33,583 nt of DNA from assembly GCA_002633005.1 (NCBI GenBank), contig NMRA01000101.1, positions 780,964 through 814,546 of the forward strand. Direction: 5' to 3'. This document shows positions 1 to 10,872 of this stretch, one piece after another. The stretch's first letter is position 1. The number at the start of each line of letters is the position of its first letter. The notes beneath the pieces were generated by a model. That model had not been told where the DNA came from. It searched no databases and worked only from the letters and a program-made list of their open reading frames with translations. Source of the stretch: Phoronis australis (taxonomy: Eukaryota; Phoronida; Phoronidae). The translations under genes and the position numbers were made by a program.

Positions 1-1590
1 AATTATCATTTTATGGCCTGGTCATCCATTCAGCCAAAAGTAGTTCCAGAGGTGGCTTATCAGCCAATTATTCACGCATGCTGACTCACAATAGAAGCCT
101 GATAAGAGTGAAGGTGGATAAATGCGGTGTTCCTACAGTTTCTTGTTTTAGTGGATGTGTTCACGACATGTTCACTTTATACATTACTTTCTAATAATAT
201 ATCCGAAAACTGAACCCATATTTCTGCACGTTCAGTAAAAGTATAAAAAGTCTTTGAATTAGGGACATTGTATGAAGAGCTCCCTATTTATTTTCAGTAC
301 AGGTAACATTGGGAACTCAACGTAGAGTTCACTTACTAAAAACTGACTTGATAATTGAGACAAAATAGCATTACAAAGTTCAATCAGTGTTTGTACACAA
401 GTCCAAAAATACCCTTAAAAGTTCAAGAACAGTCATACTTGTGACTGTTTCATGCAACCAGCCACCCAAGACCAATACACTGATCAGTACATGGCCATTG
501 AACACCATTTACATTTTAGAGAGATGAAATCTATCAAAAACCAAATGCAAAATGAAACATTCAGATATAATAAAATTTCGGAGTGTATGTTTCAAATTGT
601 TTTAAATTAGTTAAAAGTGAATTCAAATTCAGATTTTCAGTACTGTTAGTGCATTTTCAACCATCCATTTTGACCTTTGACCTTTGAATGTTTTTGAGGC
701 AGTAAATAATATTCCAGAATGTTCAAAGTTATGTTTACCTGCATAGTTAATAACACAGGGAAACCTGCAGTCCATGCGACAATTAACAGACAAGAGCAAC
801 GCAGAGCGTTGACATGCACCCTCTGTGTGCATCACATACAGCACAGATACCAGGGACATTGTCAATAGAGGGCGCAACACTTAACACACATAAGTAGCCT
901 CTAGAGGGCACAAGACAAGTCGAATAAAAGTTGAATTTCTCCCCGAACATTGACCAAGCAGTTTTGTAGATAGCTAAGTAGACAGCAAAATATTCAACTT
1001 GCCACTGCAACATAAAGCACTAATTGAATTTGACTCGCCCCCAAACATACAAACTTATTAAGTTCCTTAACTATATTTCACATGATTTGCAGATGGTTGC
1101 AAAATTGAATAAACTGTCAAGAGAGGGACAAAACATTCACCTGATTAAACAAGTAGAATGTGTTCCAAAAGAGGAAATGGTCTCATCTCCTAAATACAGA
1201 CCTATTTGTCAAGAAGGAACTTGATAGATATAGTGACAAACATAAAAAAGACATTGCACAAAGGTAGTCAGAACCATTTGAAGTGTGTGCATGCCGTTCC
1301 AACCTTGACAGTAACATGCATGTATAATTTCATGGACATCTATCAAGGGGTTTTGGAGAAACTTCAGCAGATGCCAGATGACCAGACAGACGAACGGACG
1401 GACGGAGGTGATGTCAATATTCACCCACATGTACATATGAGGGTGCATAAAAATAAATATCAAATGAAAACACCAACTCCACAAAATCCACAATTCCACT
1501 AAGGTGCTACACCAAACCTACAAAGTAGTCAGCCCTAAAAAGGACACGCTGTTATTGGGTTACGTGAAAGATAGCAAATGCTGCATGTAC
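1..1590. other. CLIP intron or 3'-ward non-coding sequence with a microsatellite
   Basis: No coding exon is visible on either strand. The next CLIP exon should start the conserved coiled coil, and nothing like it can be read here. The stretch contains a degenerate (CAGA/CGGA)n tetranucleotide tract at 1382-1408 and a perfect DR1 nuclear-receptor motif at 671-683. Confidence 0.6.
671..683 (-). promoter_or_regulatory. perfect DR1 nuclear-receptor half-site pair
   Basis: The minus strand reads AGGTCAAAGGTCA, two perfect AGGTCA half-sites spaced by one base, the consensus for RXR/HNF4/PPAR-class dimers. It lies in the non-coding CLIP flank. Function is inferred from the motif only, and chance occurrence cannot be excluded. 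Confidence 0.3.
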
Positions 1591-1623
1591 CTGACTGCTG
1601 AGAGATGTCACCCCCAACCTTAC

Positions 1624-4600
1624 CCGACTTCGGGATATACTGGAGGCAGTGGAGCCTATAGAACTCACAGACTCCTGGCTGATGCTTCGCTCACGTGATT
1701 GTACTAAGGCAGTACCAGTCTTACTAATGGAGCGAGCACGAGGGCTGGCCGTGCCCGAGTTGGCCGCACTACCAACTTTGTGTACTTTGTGTAGCGGTGC
1801 AAACAGTCCGTAGAGTGGCTGGCATTCAAAGTACCTACATAAGAAGGTCAGACAACAGCCTGTAGGTGAAAAAGGATGAAAAGGTAGTGTTTGGAAACAC
1901 AGATAGCATTTACACCCTCTAGATGGAGCTGTTTCACAGAAGAGTAGCAATAAAAAGAAAGTCTCATAAAATATTAAATGTATGTGAATGATCAGTGACA
2001 AGCTTCTGATACATCACCACTCAATTCAGGGTTCATCATACCTCCCCTTATTTCCCTCTCTTTCCCTCTCTCTCTCTCCCTCTCTCTCTCTCTCCCTCTC
2101 TCTCTCTCTCTCTCCCTCTCTCTCTCTCTCCCTCTCTCTCTCTCTCTCCCTCTCTCTCCCTCCCTCCCTCCCTCCGTCCATCCTTTCTCTCTATACTTAC
2201 CATTTCAGCAACAGTTGTTTCAACGTCCATAAAGGCTGGATGACTTAAGATTTGTGGTTATGCAAGAGGGTACACACATTGGTAGTTGTATGAATGATTC
2301 TACACATAATAAACTTCTCATTTAAAACAGATGCATTACAAAAATTATCAATGTGAAGCAACAACAGCTTATCTGAAGAACATTTTTGTTACTAGGAAGA
2401 CCAGCTTCTGGTAGGCACAACAACATTAGGGTTATTTAAGGCCTAGTGTATGGTTGTCCAGCTTCAGTGACGTTAGCTTAGTGAACTTTTTCATCCATTA
2501 AACACATTCTCACCTTTTTCCCGCCACTGCACCATCGTTCTTCCCCATTTGCTCATCCAATTCCACTCCAGCCCATTCACCTTTAGCGAAGTCAGTTGTT
2601 CCAACAAAGCGCAGTGTTCCGGGCTTAGTGCCACCCACCACTACCCGATCACCCACCTTGAGAGGTCCACTTAGACTGGAGGATGAACGGGATACTGATT
2701 TGCTCAGGTTACTCTGTGATCCAGAAGCACTCTTTGGAAGTCCGCTTACACCCGTTTTCGGTGTGGCGCCAACAGGCTTTGCAGTAGCACCAGCAGTTGT
2801 TGATGGTGAACCTTCAACACCATTAGTCTTGGCAGGTGTTGCTGGCACTGTTTTGGCTGGTGTTGCTGACACTGATTTGGCTGGTGTTGCCGGAACACCA
2901 CTCGCCCTGCCATTACCAGAAGGGGGCAGGCTACGCACACCTTGTGGTTCTCTGGTGAGCTTTGACGGACGAGAGAAAACGCCACGCTTTGCTTCACACT
3001 GGAAGTATCGGACTCCTGCGACAGAGCCATCATTTTTACCCACAGGTTCATCCAGCACCACACCTGCCCAGTCACCAGGGGCAAACTGTGTCTCACCAAG
3101 GAAGGCAATGAAGCCAGGCTTGGAGCCCCCAACATATACCCTGTCACCAATAATGAAGTTGTCCTTGGGAGAACTGGTGCCAAACCCCTCTGGACCTGTT
3201 GTTAAAGGATGTAATATCTCATTACATTCAGAATTCTACAAGCAATAATTTAGCTACACAAAAGAAAAAAAGCATGAATGATAATTCAGAAAACTGTAAT
3301 AGTTGTTTTTTTAGACTCTTGAACATTCGAAATTCAGTCATGTAGTTCTTCCTGTTGTTTTACTATGATTGTACCTTACGAACTTTTCTTAAAAACAAAG
3401 ATCACTTGATCTTGGCAGATTGGTGTATAGTCAAAAATCAAATTCTACAGAATTTCTTTCAGAAAGTATGTACTCATGTTGAAATCAAAAGTTTTGCTAC
3501 ATTTGTCTACATGTACAGACTTGTCAATAAGGAGCAGTTAGAATACGGCAGGTCAAACTGATTTATTCAGTCTGTCAAAACAGTTCACCAGCTAGAGTTA
3601 GTACTTTGTACATCAAATACCGTTCACTAATTAACTAATCACCGTTGACAAAAACTAGTCTAGTGTATGGAACTCCAACACATGTCAGACAGTGCCAAGG
3701 AACAAGTGATATGTGGACTTAGTGATCATAAACTGCTAACACAGAGAACAGTGAAACTATTAACACACGATACAGACTTAAGTCCCATCCACAAACAGGC
3801 TTACCGTAGAACAACTTACACTAGTGCACCTTGTCCCACTGTAAGTGCAGGGTCAACAAATCCGATAACTAGGGTAACACAGAAGCTGCTACTTTGTGCA
3901 CAACAATGGACATCTGATCTGAATACAGCTCTCTGTATGTAAGGGCAGCAGATAATTACTTCCGCCTTGTCCCAGGTTTGCAGCCACACAGGGGTTAGAA
4001 GTTACCCTAAAACAACTTACCCTACCTTGATAAGAGGATTAAGTTGTCACAAGTGGGGCAAGTTGCACTAGTTTAAATAGCGTTCACACAGCTCTCAAAC
4101 CGAGCAACAACTTATTCCAGGAGTAACTTGTTCCAGCATAAGTCTGTGTGGACAGCACTAAGTGTAAGAGAGGTGAAATTTACAGATCATGAACTGCCAA
4201 CACAGAGCACAACAGTGGAACTAATCTAAACGTGTGATAGAGACAAAGTGCGACAGAGGTGAAACGTGGGTTTACCGACTATGAACTACTAACACAGAGA
4301 GAGAAATTTGATAAGAGCTCAGATCAATTGACAAAACTCCACATTCTTCCACAAAAGATCTGAATCACATATCAAACGGAATGTTAGACAGTATACATAG
4401 TGTGCATATGATACTCAGTGTCCTAGAAGGTGGAATTTTGCCTTGAGTAATCCCAAATTCCAAGAAAAATAGAGCCAATCCCATACCAACACAGTGTGAG
4501 GTTAGATTCAGTCAAATGCTTGAATCCGGGTGAGTGTGTAAATGGTGCTTAACCGTTAGTTTACCTGGGAGCTTAACAATCATTTGTTCAGCATAATGCT

Positions 4601-5878
4601 CTGCGGCCTCAGCAGTGAGCCCAGCAGCACGCGCGCTAGCTGCTATAGCCCCTTGGAATAACAAAAGGCTGGCTTACAAACGAGCAAAAAAATAAGCACA
4701 CAAACTCGCTCACAGCCATTTGAGCTAATTTGCATGTGAGAAAGTCAACAAGCAAAGAAGTGGCAAAGACGCCAGGTTGTAGTGAATGCGGCTTGATATT
4801 GAGGACAAAGAGGTAACATTCAATGGTTATACTGGCAACATAAACACTGCTTTCTATGCTAGAATGAAACAAAAACGTTAAATTAAGGCTCTAAAGTCAA
4901 GCACAACTTTGGAACTGGTTCAATATTTCATCGTAAAGAAACAGTATTTTACATCTGAAATATTTACTCAGTTTGTTAAGACCACCTTCCATCCAAGCAA
5001 TAAAAAACTGAAAATGCTCTGAGGAGCAACATTTGGCAAAATAGGCTCAAAAAGCGAGGATGACACAAATATAAAAGTACAAACAATGGGGTGGGCAAAG
5101 CGAGACAGTTACACAGACTTTAAGGATGTCTTGAAAAATGAAATGAGCAGTGGTCACTCTCAAAAACAGGTTTGTCATTCCATACAAGAACATTTACATA
5201 TATGTGACTTCATGGTGTCCTAAAGTCAAATTGATGATGAACTTCAACATCAAGTTTTCAAAGTGCAAAAAGTAGGCCACCGTAGCTCCCAGACTCGCTC
5301 ATGCCAGTTGTGGTAGGGCAAAGCTCATTATAATACAAAGTCACCAGCCATGAGCTCTGTTTAAGCAGGTTAAGATATAATGACCATCACAAGCATTTCT
5401 GAGAAAGTCTCTAAAGAAAATTGAACATGTTAAGATTCCACCTTTAAAGTATGGGACTTTTCAAGTATCCCGTCTCTCAGTAGGCATCTCTTGTATTGGC
5501 TATTATTTACTAGCTATTGGCAAGACACGTGTTGTGTGAGAACTGCAAGGTGATCAAACAAGAAACCAACCCGTAGCATGCAATACACAAAAAAAGATAA
5601 AATCGATGACAGAACTAGAAAATTTCCAAGTACAAATTTCACTACCGAGCAACATACTTGGCAAAAACTTGAATTCGCCAGGTAAAAATGAGTCCAGCTA
5701 GCATTAAAAAACTGTCATAAAATAACACCATTAGCTATTACTTACTCAAGGCCTTAGAGCCAGCTGCTGTTGGTGGCTTGGCACTGCCACCACCACCACC
5801 ACCACCACCACCAGGCTGGGGAAGGTGACTAGGCTTCCCTATCTTCGTTGGGGCCTTCAACCCAGTCGGCTTACTCAT
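1624..5878 (-). CDS. CLIP1: CLIP-170/CLIP1 family microtubule plus-end protein, 5' part of gene (four coding exons)
   Basis: Coding exons on the minus strand, in gene order, are 5878-5746, 4652-4566, 3195-2514 and 1834-1624. Intron phases 1, 1, 2 and 0 keep one frame for 371 residues, and all junctions are GT-AG. The start [16 protein letters not shown] matches the basic CLIP N-terminus and is followed by nine glycines. CAP-Gly 1 covers about residues 88-155 with GKNDG at 126-130. CAP-Gly 2 covers about residues 255-320 with GKNDG at 291-295 and crosses the exon 3/4 junction at AGG. Both CAP-Gly domains carry the GKNDG groove that binds EEY/F tails of tubulin and EB proteins (family knowledge). 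The linker between them is Ser/Thr/Pro-rich. Exon 4 ends in a Ser/Arg-rich stretch that in CLIPs precedes the long coiled coil. The coiled coil and zinc knuckles are not in the window and should lie to the left. The last donor is either CGG|GTAAGG (1624) or CAG|GTACAT (1591). Invertebrates usually have one CLIP-170 gene, so CLIP1 versus CLIP2 orthology is not implied. Confidence 0.93.
2042..2176. repeat. (CT)n/(CCCT)n pyrimidine microsatellite in a CLIP intron
   Basis: About 135 bases are almost pure C/T, moving from (TC)n with periodic CCC interruptions to (CCCT)n at the 3' side. The long homopurine/homopyrimidine tract could form triplex DNA and is expected to be length-polymorphic. The Ser/Leu/Pro and Arg/Glu/Gly reading frames through it are artefacts of the repeat. 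Confidence 0.95.
2514..3195 (-). CDS. CLIP1: CLIP exon with CAP-Gly 1, linker and most of CAP-Gly 2
   Basis: This large 682-nt exon encodes one full CAP-Gly domain (GDRVYVGG..., [27 protein letters not shown]) and most of the second ([29 protein letters not shown]). Between them lies a linker of about 100 residues with tandem (V/S)PATPAK-like repeats and a Ser-rich end ([11 protein letters not shown]). The second domain lacks its last strand, which comes from the next exon as [13 protein letters not shown]. The opposite strand is also open over much of this span (2628-3248), which is a shadow of the GC-rich coding strand. Confidence 0.94.
3428..3532 (+). repeat. dispersed diverged repeat, copy 1
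   Basis: This stretch shares GTCAAAAATCAAATTCTACA, a following TTtCTTTCnGAAA-like segment and ACAGACTTGT with 9668-9778, in the same order and orientation. The copies are diverged and non-coding. The element is unrecognised. Confidence 0.45.
3711..4303 (+). repeat. degenerate short repeat, three copies, in a CLIP intron
   Basis: Copies at about 3711-3780, 4161-4245 and 4246-4303 share the core ATgAACTgCTAACACAGAGa followed by a GTGgAACTA-like and a CGtGTGATAgAgAC-like segment. The last two copies are adjacent and the first is about 450 bases away. The unit is unrecognised. Confidence 0.6.
3820..4072. mobile_element. small inverted-repeat (MITE-like) element, 253 bp
   Basis: ACTAGTGCACCTTGTCCCAC at 3820-3839 and GTGGGGCAAGTTGCACTAGT at 4053-4072 are inverted repeats matching at 18 of 20 positions. 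The interior is non-coding. The arrangement suits a short non-autonomous DNA transposon; no clear target duplication was identified. Confidence 0.5.
4566..4652 (-). CDS. CLIP1: CLIP small Ala-rich exon (28 complete codons)
   Basis: This 87-nt segment has an acceptor at TTCCAAG| and a donor CCCAG|GTAAAC. Its phases (1 in, 1 out) join exon 1 (A+GG = Arg) to the CAP-Gly exon (G+GT = Gly) without a frame break. The peptide is alanine-rich at its start ([10 protein letters not shown]) and ends in IVKLP. I do not recognise this segment from CLIP proteins. It could be an alternatively spliced or lineage-specific insert. The phase match and lack of stops are the evidence, so I am less sure of it than of the CAP-Gly exons. 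Skipping it would also keep frame, because 87 is a multiple of three. Confidence 0.65.
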
Positions 5879-5886
5879 GTTGCTAA
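5746..5886 (-). CDS. CLIP1: CLIP exon with start codon (5' splice acceptor, 8-nt leader, residues 1-44)
   Basis: The ATG is at 5878-5876, preceded eight bases upstream by a pyrimidine-rich acceptor (CCTTTCAG|TTAGCAAC), so an upstream non-coding exon must exist. A possible donor for such an exon is C|GTAAGTAG on the minus strand near 6370, which I could not confirm. The exon encodes the basic CLIP head, then nine glycines from a GGT run, and ends at A|GTAAGTA (phase 1). The (CCA)n tract on the plus strand is likely length-polymorphic. Confidence 0.85.
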
Positions 5887-8630
5887 CTGAAAGGATTAAC
5901 AACACTTTGAACTACACATCACACAGTGTTCAAGTCTACGTCAAGGGGAGTTAATAATGTCTCGAGAGTTCAAAGGGTTCACCAGATACCAGAAGTTGTG
6001 GATGCCAGAGGCCTGCCTAGATACCCACTCGGACACTGTCAGCCCATACAGTCAGAATAGTACATCTGAAGACAGAAACAAATTTATTTAGACTGTACTT
6101 GGAAGCCCTTATAGTCTCAGAATTAGGCCATCGTATTACTTGCCTGCTTACTTCAACTTTCTGAACAAGAGAATGTCACCGTTATCTCTGCATACCCAGG
6201 TCAGTCACATCTACAACAGAGGGAGCCACAACTTACACTTATACAAGACAAAGAATTTAAAACCACGATGACAGGAGTAAGAACAATATAATTAGACACA
6301 AGAGAGTGAAACATCATCTGATTGATTATAGTACCCTCTACACAACACAGCCTAATGGATCTCTACTTACGACAACACAGATGCTACGTGCTCAAGATGT
6401 ATTAGTCCTAACCCCCCCCCCATAAAAGAACACCAACATGTATAAGAACTTCAGCCAACACAACCACAAATCACAATACATCAAACTAGAAATTATTCAC
6501 CAAACACAAATAGCATGTGTCACATCAAGCCATTCAGACTTGTTCGTCGTTATCCGTTCATAAGTTGTCGAAACCGAAGACTGGTTCAGTGTAAAATATT
6601 TTTGTTTGTTTTTGTCGTTTCTTTGCTCACACACTACATGTTGCATTTCTAATCCAATCGACATAAAATTTAAACACGTCTAGCTCAAGGCCCACTTTTT
6701 GTTGAAGTCAGACACAAGATGGCGCTGTGGTGGATATTTATGATTTTTCACTTTGTGGCGGAATAGCACCAGTGTCTCGATGGGATTTTTCTGAAATTTG
6801 GTTAATATGCGTATCTAGATCTCCTCAAGGCCAAACGGCAATGTATGATCCATTTTTCTCTACGACTTCCTGTTGTTGGTCCAGACATAGGATGCCCAAC
6901 ATGCACACACATACTGATATAAGGCACACAAAAATGTGAACCAGTCTGCAAAATGCTGCTTTGGAATTCTCAGTATTGGGCTACTTTGGTACACAATAAT
7001 TTTGTATATTTCTGTACAGCAAGGACAGACACCAGTATCAAATCCATTTTCATAATGGATGCACCAACCCAGTGCAGATTGTTTGCATTTGTATATTCTG
7101 GGTGGTGCTCTAGGATAAAGTGCCAGTACAACTAAGGAGCCAAAGTAAGCCTAGCTGATTAGGAGTGCAAATGAGTGTGAGTCTACATGGCTTTATTTGA
7201 CAAAAATTAAAATGTGCTTTGGTTGATAATTTCTGGCTTGATGAGATGTAGTTGAGTTGACTGAAGTTCAATAATGGCTATTTTTGTACTATTATAGTAG
7301 TATTGGGGTTTTAGAAATATTGCACTTCAAGCCCCTAGCTACAACACAGACAGATAATGAGCACTGGATAGAATTACAAAAATGGATTCTTTGGAAATAC
7401 ACAAGATCCCAGGATCTGGCACAGCAAGGCCAGTGCTTATAAACAAGCAAACCTGTACCATACGTCAACAAACGTCAACAAACATGAGCGTCCAGCCTAC
7501 AAACTGACGTTACCAGGTATGTAGTGCTACCTGCTACACCCCACAGAGGTCACAAAACTCAACAAAAACAGGAAAAGCAAGAGTTTGAAGTCCATCTCCA
7601 ATCACTCTTATCTTCCCACCATATGACTCACTACTGATATCACTCAGTATCACATCAAAGGTGCACTTAAGTGGTGACTACTAATGAACTCAACACTCCT
7701 ACCTTCTTGTTTTATACTGTTAACTTAGCTGGGCTACATACTATTCTTAAGCCTATAAGCCTCAAATGACAATATACCATGAACAAAGTACGAGTTACCG
7801 GTAAGTCCGGTACTGAAGGATTACTACTTCCAAACTACATAAACCAGAGAAAAAAAGTTACAATATTCACGTTTTTTTAATTTGGTTTTGACAATAATTG
7901 CTCTCAAAGGCACTTGAGCATCTTCCTAACAACACTAATTCCATACACCGTGATTACAAATCCAACATTCTTACCCAACAAATGCTTTTTAAGAGTACAT
8001 TATTATTCTACAGTTTGCATTTCATGTTGCATTTGCTTGAAATCCTTAAAAATCAATTGGTTGTAGACAAACAACAAATCACCGCAACAGCTCCTTGGGA
8101 AATGCAGGCCCAGAAAAACCCCACAGAAATTTTGGTCATCGAATAAATTTGCTAGTAAATGAAGCAGCAGAAATGAAGATATGAAAAGAAAATGCCTCTG
8201 ATAACACCCAAATATCCACATGAAGTAAACATGTGGAGACAACTCTGACTAGATAACAGTAAGATGCTACACTTAAGTGTTGGCTTACTAAGTAAATGGA
8301 CAGTAATCAACAGATCAGGATAATCCATCAGGGTGTGGTTTCAATGCATTCCTATGACATAACTCTGCATCAGGTTTCGGCATAATTCATCAAGTAATTT
8401 CGATGAAATTTGATAGACATGAAATCCCTGGTTCAAAACTAGAATATCAATAGGTGTGCCAGTTTGGTCAAAGTCCCCTTTGACATACATGTAGGAGTTT
8501 AGAACAGAACAGTACTATACTCTGCTTGGAGATGTGCAGGAGGCCATAACGAGGCTAACAGAGATCCATGAATAATGACTTTTATACCACAATATTAGCA
8601 TCAAACGGCAGATACAACCGTGTAATAACC
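5887..8630. other. non-coding stretch upstream of CLIP, no gene seen
   Basis: No convincing exon is present on either strand. A CAAGATGGCGC motif at 6715-6725 resembles the YY1 core-promoter element, which would fit a transcription start nearby, but its orientation would favour plus-strand transcription rather than CLIP. A C9 run lies near 6412-6420. Open frames here are short and AT-rich. Confidence 0.5.
6715..6725 (+). promoter_or_regulatory. YY1-like core promoter motif
   Basis: CAAGATGGCGC resembles the YY1 motif found just downstream of many animal start sites. It lies about 0.8 kb upstream of the first CLIP coding exon. It may mark a promoter, but no transcript end is visible in the sequence. 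Confidence 0.3.
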
Positions 8631-8636
8631 CATAAA

Positions 8637-8658
8637 GTTATCTCACTAGTGAGATAAC
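8637..8658. repeat. perfect 22-bp palindrome at the 3' side of a SINE head
   Basis: GTTATCTCACT is followed directly by its exact reverse complement with no spacer. It sits a few bases beyond the tRNA-like sequence at 8664-8744 and may belong to the element's body. Confidence 0.9.
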
Positions 8659-8663
8659 GATTT

Positions 8664-8744
8664 GGCGGGAAACCGAGGACGGGGTCGAACCCGGGACCCT
8701 AACATTGCTAGTCGCCGACTTTACCACTACACCACGCAGCGACT
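8664..8744 (-). mobile_element. tRNA-derived SINE head (degenerate)
   Basis: Read on the minus strand, this has an A-box-like GTGGTGTAGTGG and a B box GGTTCGAACCC at normal tRNA spacing. The T arm closes with four pairs, but the acceptor arms do not pair, the anticodon stem is broken and position 33 is not T. It is therefore a pol III promoter-bearing relic rather than a working tRNA gene. Confidence 0.65.
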
Positions 8745-9288
8745 GACGTCATCAAGAGTGAAAATAGAATACTTAAATGAGCACGCCCAATAATCCCACG
8801 TTCAACAAACCACATTGTACTGTACTTATACGCTACGAAAAATAAGACACATAATTTCCATAAAAATGATATCTTAATTCGGTGAAATTTTTCTCTCATG
8901 TCCTCTCACTTGTAAATCACCGATCTCTAGTTTGAATGCGGGTATCGTCTCGTCAGGATCTTTGACTTGAGAATTATAGTCAGTTACCAGTGGTAACCTA
9001 CTTTAGCAGACGATAATTTCCCGGTCGAAGCTTAGCGTGAAAAAAACGTGTTTTAAGCTATAATAGTTGGTAAACCTTTATTTATAAATTCAATTTATTT
9101 CTATAATATTTAAGTTTTCAATTGGTTTTGAGTAAAAGCATTATTTGACAAAAATAGCCGGGCTTTTCTTAAAAGGTCACGACCTCCGACCCCGGGCCTC
9201 TGACATAGAAAGTAGTTACAAAGCCGTGGAGAGTCAGAAAAGGTAAATCGATTCATTGCAATGTTTCTCGTTTAGTATGTGGTATAAA

Positions 9289-9450
9289 TAGATTATTACA
9301 TGTTCTCAGCCGTTATCCCCCTTATCTAGAGCCCTCGTGGATTTTGGAGAATTATCACCCTCGGGGCTTACGCCCCTCGGGCGATAATTCTCCAAAATCC
9401 ACTCGTGCTCTAGATAACGGGGGATAACGACTTCGCCATATAATAATCTA
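9289..9450. mobile_element. foldback (MITE-like) element, 162 bp
   Basis: The left arm begins TAGATTATTA, continues CGTTATCCCCC at 9311, then TCTAGAGC and GTGGATTTTGGAGAATTATC. The right arm is its near-perfect reverse complement, ending ATAACG at 9429 and TAATAATCTA at 9441-9450. The centre is GGGGC-TTAC-GCCCC. One strand can fold into an almost continuous hairpin. It is non-coding. Confidence 0.85.
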
Positions 9451-9667
9451 TATACACAAGATTACAAGTTGCAAATAACATTATTATCGGAGGCCTAAAA
9501 AATGTCTAAATTTGACTAACTTCAAAACATCATATCTCAGAACTCAATAATTGCATTCATAACAAATTTTCAGATATATGCTTTATGCAGTTCTCAAAAA
9601 TTGCTTTAAATTTGATCCATGTTTACCTGTAATGCTATAAAAATAGGACCTTTATGCTTTGTATGAA

Positions 9668-9778
9668 AGTCAAAAATCAAATTCTACATCCTGTTTGCTT
9701 TCCGAAAACGTATTCTTTTCATGAGTTAAATGCCATAGATCTGAAGAAATTTGACTGAATGCACAGACTTGTGATAAG
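9668..9778 (+). repeat. dispersed diverged repeat, copy 2
   Basis: This is the partner of the repeat at 3428-3532, sharing GTCAAAAATCAAATTCTACA and ACAGACTTGT in order. Confidence 0.45.
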
Positions 9779-9784
9779 GTCCAA

Positions 9785-10700
9785 CATAACCTTAACTTCT
9801 TTGATGAGGTTTTTTCCGCCCCTGTGTGATGGCTGGTAACAGACCTCATCTCGGTTTACATGTACATCAACTAGCATTCCACTGGTATGACCAGTCAGGA
9901 ACTATCTTGTTGCTCACAGTGATGATATCAAATGAATGTCTGTGAAAGGTCTAAACACAGCTGTACACAGGCACCATTCTTAGTCAAGAGATCTTGAGCT
10001 ATATCAGTAAATTACTGACTGAATGTTATCAGCACTCTTTTAAGCAACATCTGCTATGTATTTTAAAGACGCTTACAAAGAAAAGACATTGTTTTAATCC
10101 AATCAACTTTCAACAGCTTCACTACACTGAGAAACCAAAACACAAAAAAAATTTTAATAGCCATTTCCATCACAGTGGTGATATGATTACATAATAGTTT
10201 TCATTGAAAAATGGTTACCTCAAGGGTTAAATTGATGAATGAAGAAACACATCGAAAAGTAATTTTGATTACCACATTATTTGACTTAGTTGGAAAGATT
10301 TGAAGACACCTATGGCCTCCAAAGGTATCCCTCTATGCTAAAAAGGTACCTATAGCTCAATGAAACTACGGGAGTATAGCCAGAAAGAGAACTCAGAGAA
10401 GTAAGTTACTGTAAAGCTTGCAGTGTTTATTCAGTTTTGTTCTAAAAAGAAAAATCATAGGACAGCAAACCAAAAGTAAGTTGTGACCTTGGACGTAAGA
10501 AAACATGGTTGACAATGGGTGGTTTAAATAATAAGATTCAGTTTAATATAATTGCAAAATTTGTTAGTTTCAAAGGCAAACACCAAGCATTCTTGAGAGT
10601 TTTAGACTTGATAGGTGAAGCTATCACTGAAACTTCTAAGACTCCATGGTATAAAGTATCCTTGTTGATCAAGAGCATTTTTCAAGTTCTCTCTGACTGT
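9785..10700. other. no gene or recognisable element seen
   Basis: The stretch is AT-rich and non-coding in appearance. A 67-codon open frame at 10509-10712 shows no motif or splice context. Confidence 0.5.
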
Positions 10701-10707
10701 GAAACAA

Positions 10708-10872
10708 TTTGAGAGGTTACTCCAAGACAAACAATACAACCATTTGCTAGTCTGAGACCCGTAATAAAACAAAAAACTATTTTTGAGAGGTTAGTCCAAG
10801 ACAAACAATCAGAACCACAACAATACAACCATTTGCTAGTCTGAGACCCGAAATAAAACAAAAAAACTATTT
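10708..10872 (+). repeat. tandem duplication, 74-bp and 91-bp units
   Basis: Unit 1 (10708-10781) and unit 2 (10782-10872) both start TTTGAGAGGTTASTCCAAG and both contain CATTTGCTAGTCTGAGACCC and an A-rich end. Unit 2 has an extra segment of about 15 bases (CAGAACCACAACAAT-like). The near-identity indicates a recent duplication. Confidence 0.85.

Noticed and set aside
1552-2001. 149-codon minus-strand frame taken as one protein
   Set aside because: Only 1834-1624 (or to 1591) is exon. The N-terminal part reads through intron, as shown by the AG|GT acceptor at 1834 completing the CAP-Gly fold.
1988-2248. Long Ser/Leu/Pro open frame and its opposite-strand Arg/Glu/Gly frame
   Set aside because: Both are produced by the CT microsatellite and have no start context, splice sites or non-repeat coding sequence.
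2628-3248. 206-codon plus-strand open frame
   Set aside because: It is antisense to the CAP-Gly exon of CLIP, whose minus-strand reading has clear domain matches.
8664-8744. Functional tRNA gene
   Set aside because: A and B boxes are present, but the acceptor stem does not pair and the anticodon arm is broken, so it is a SINE head.
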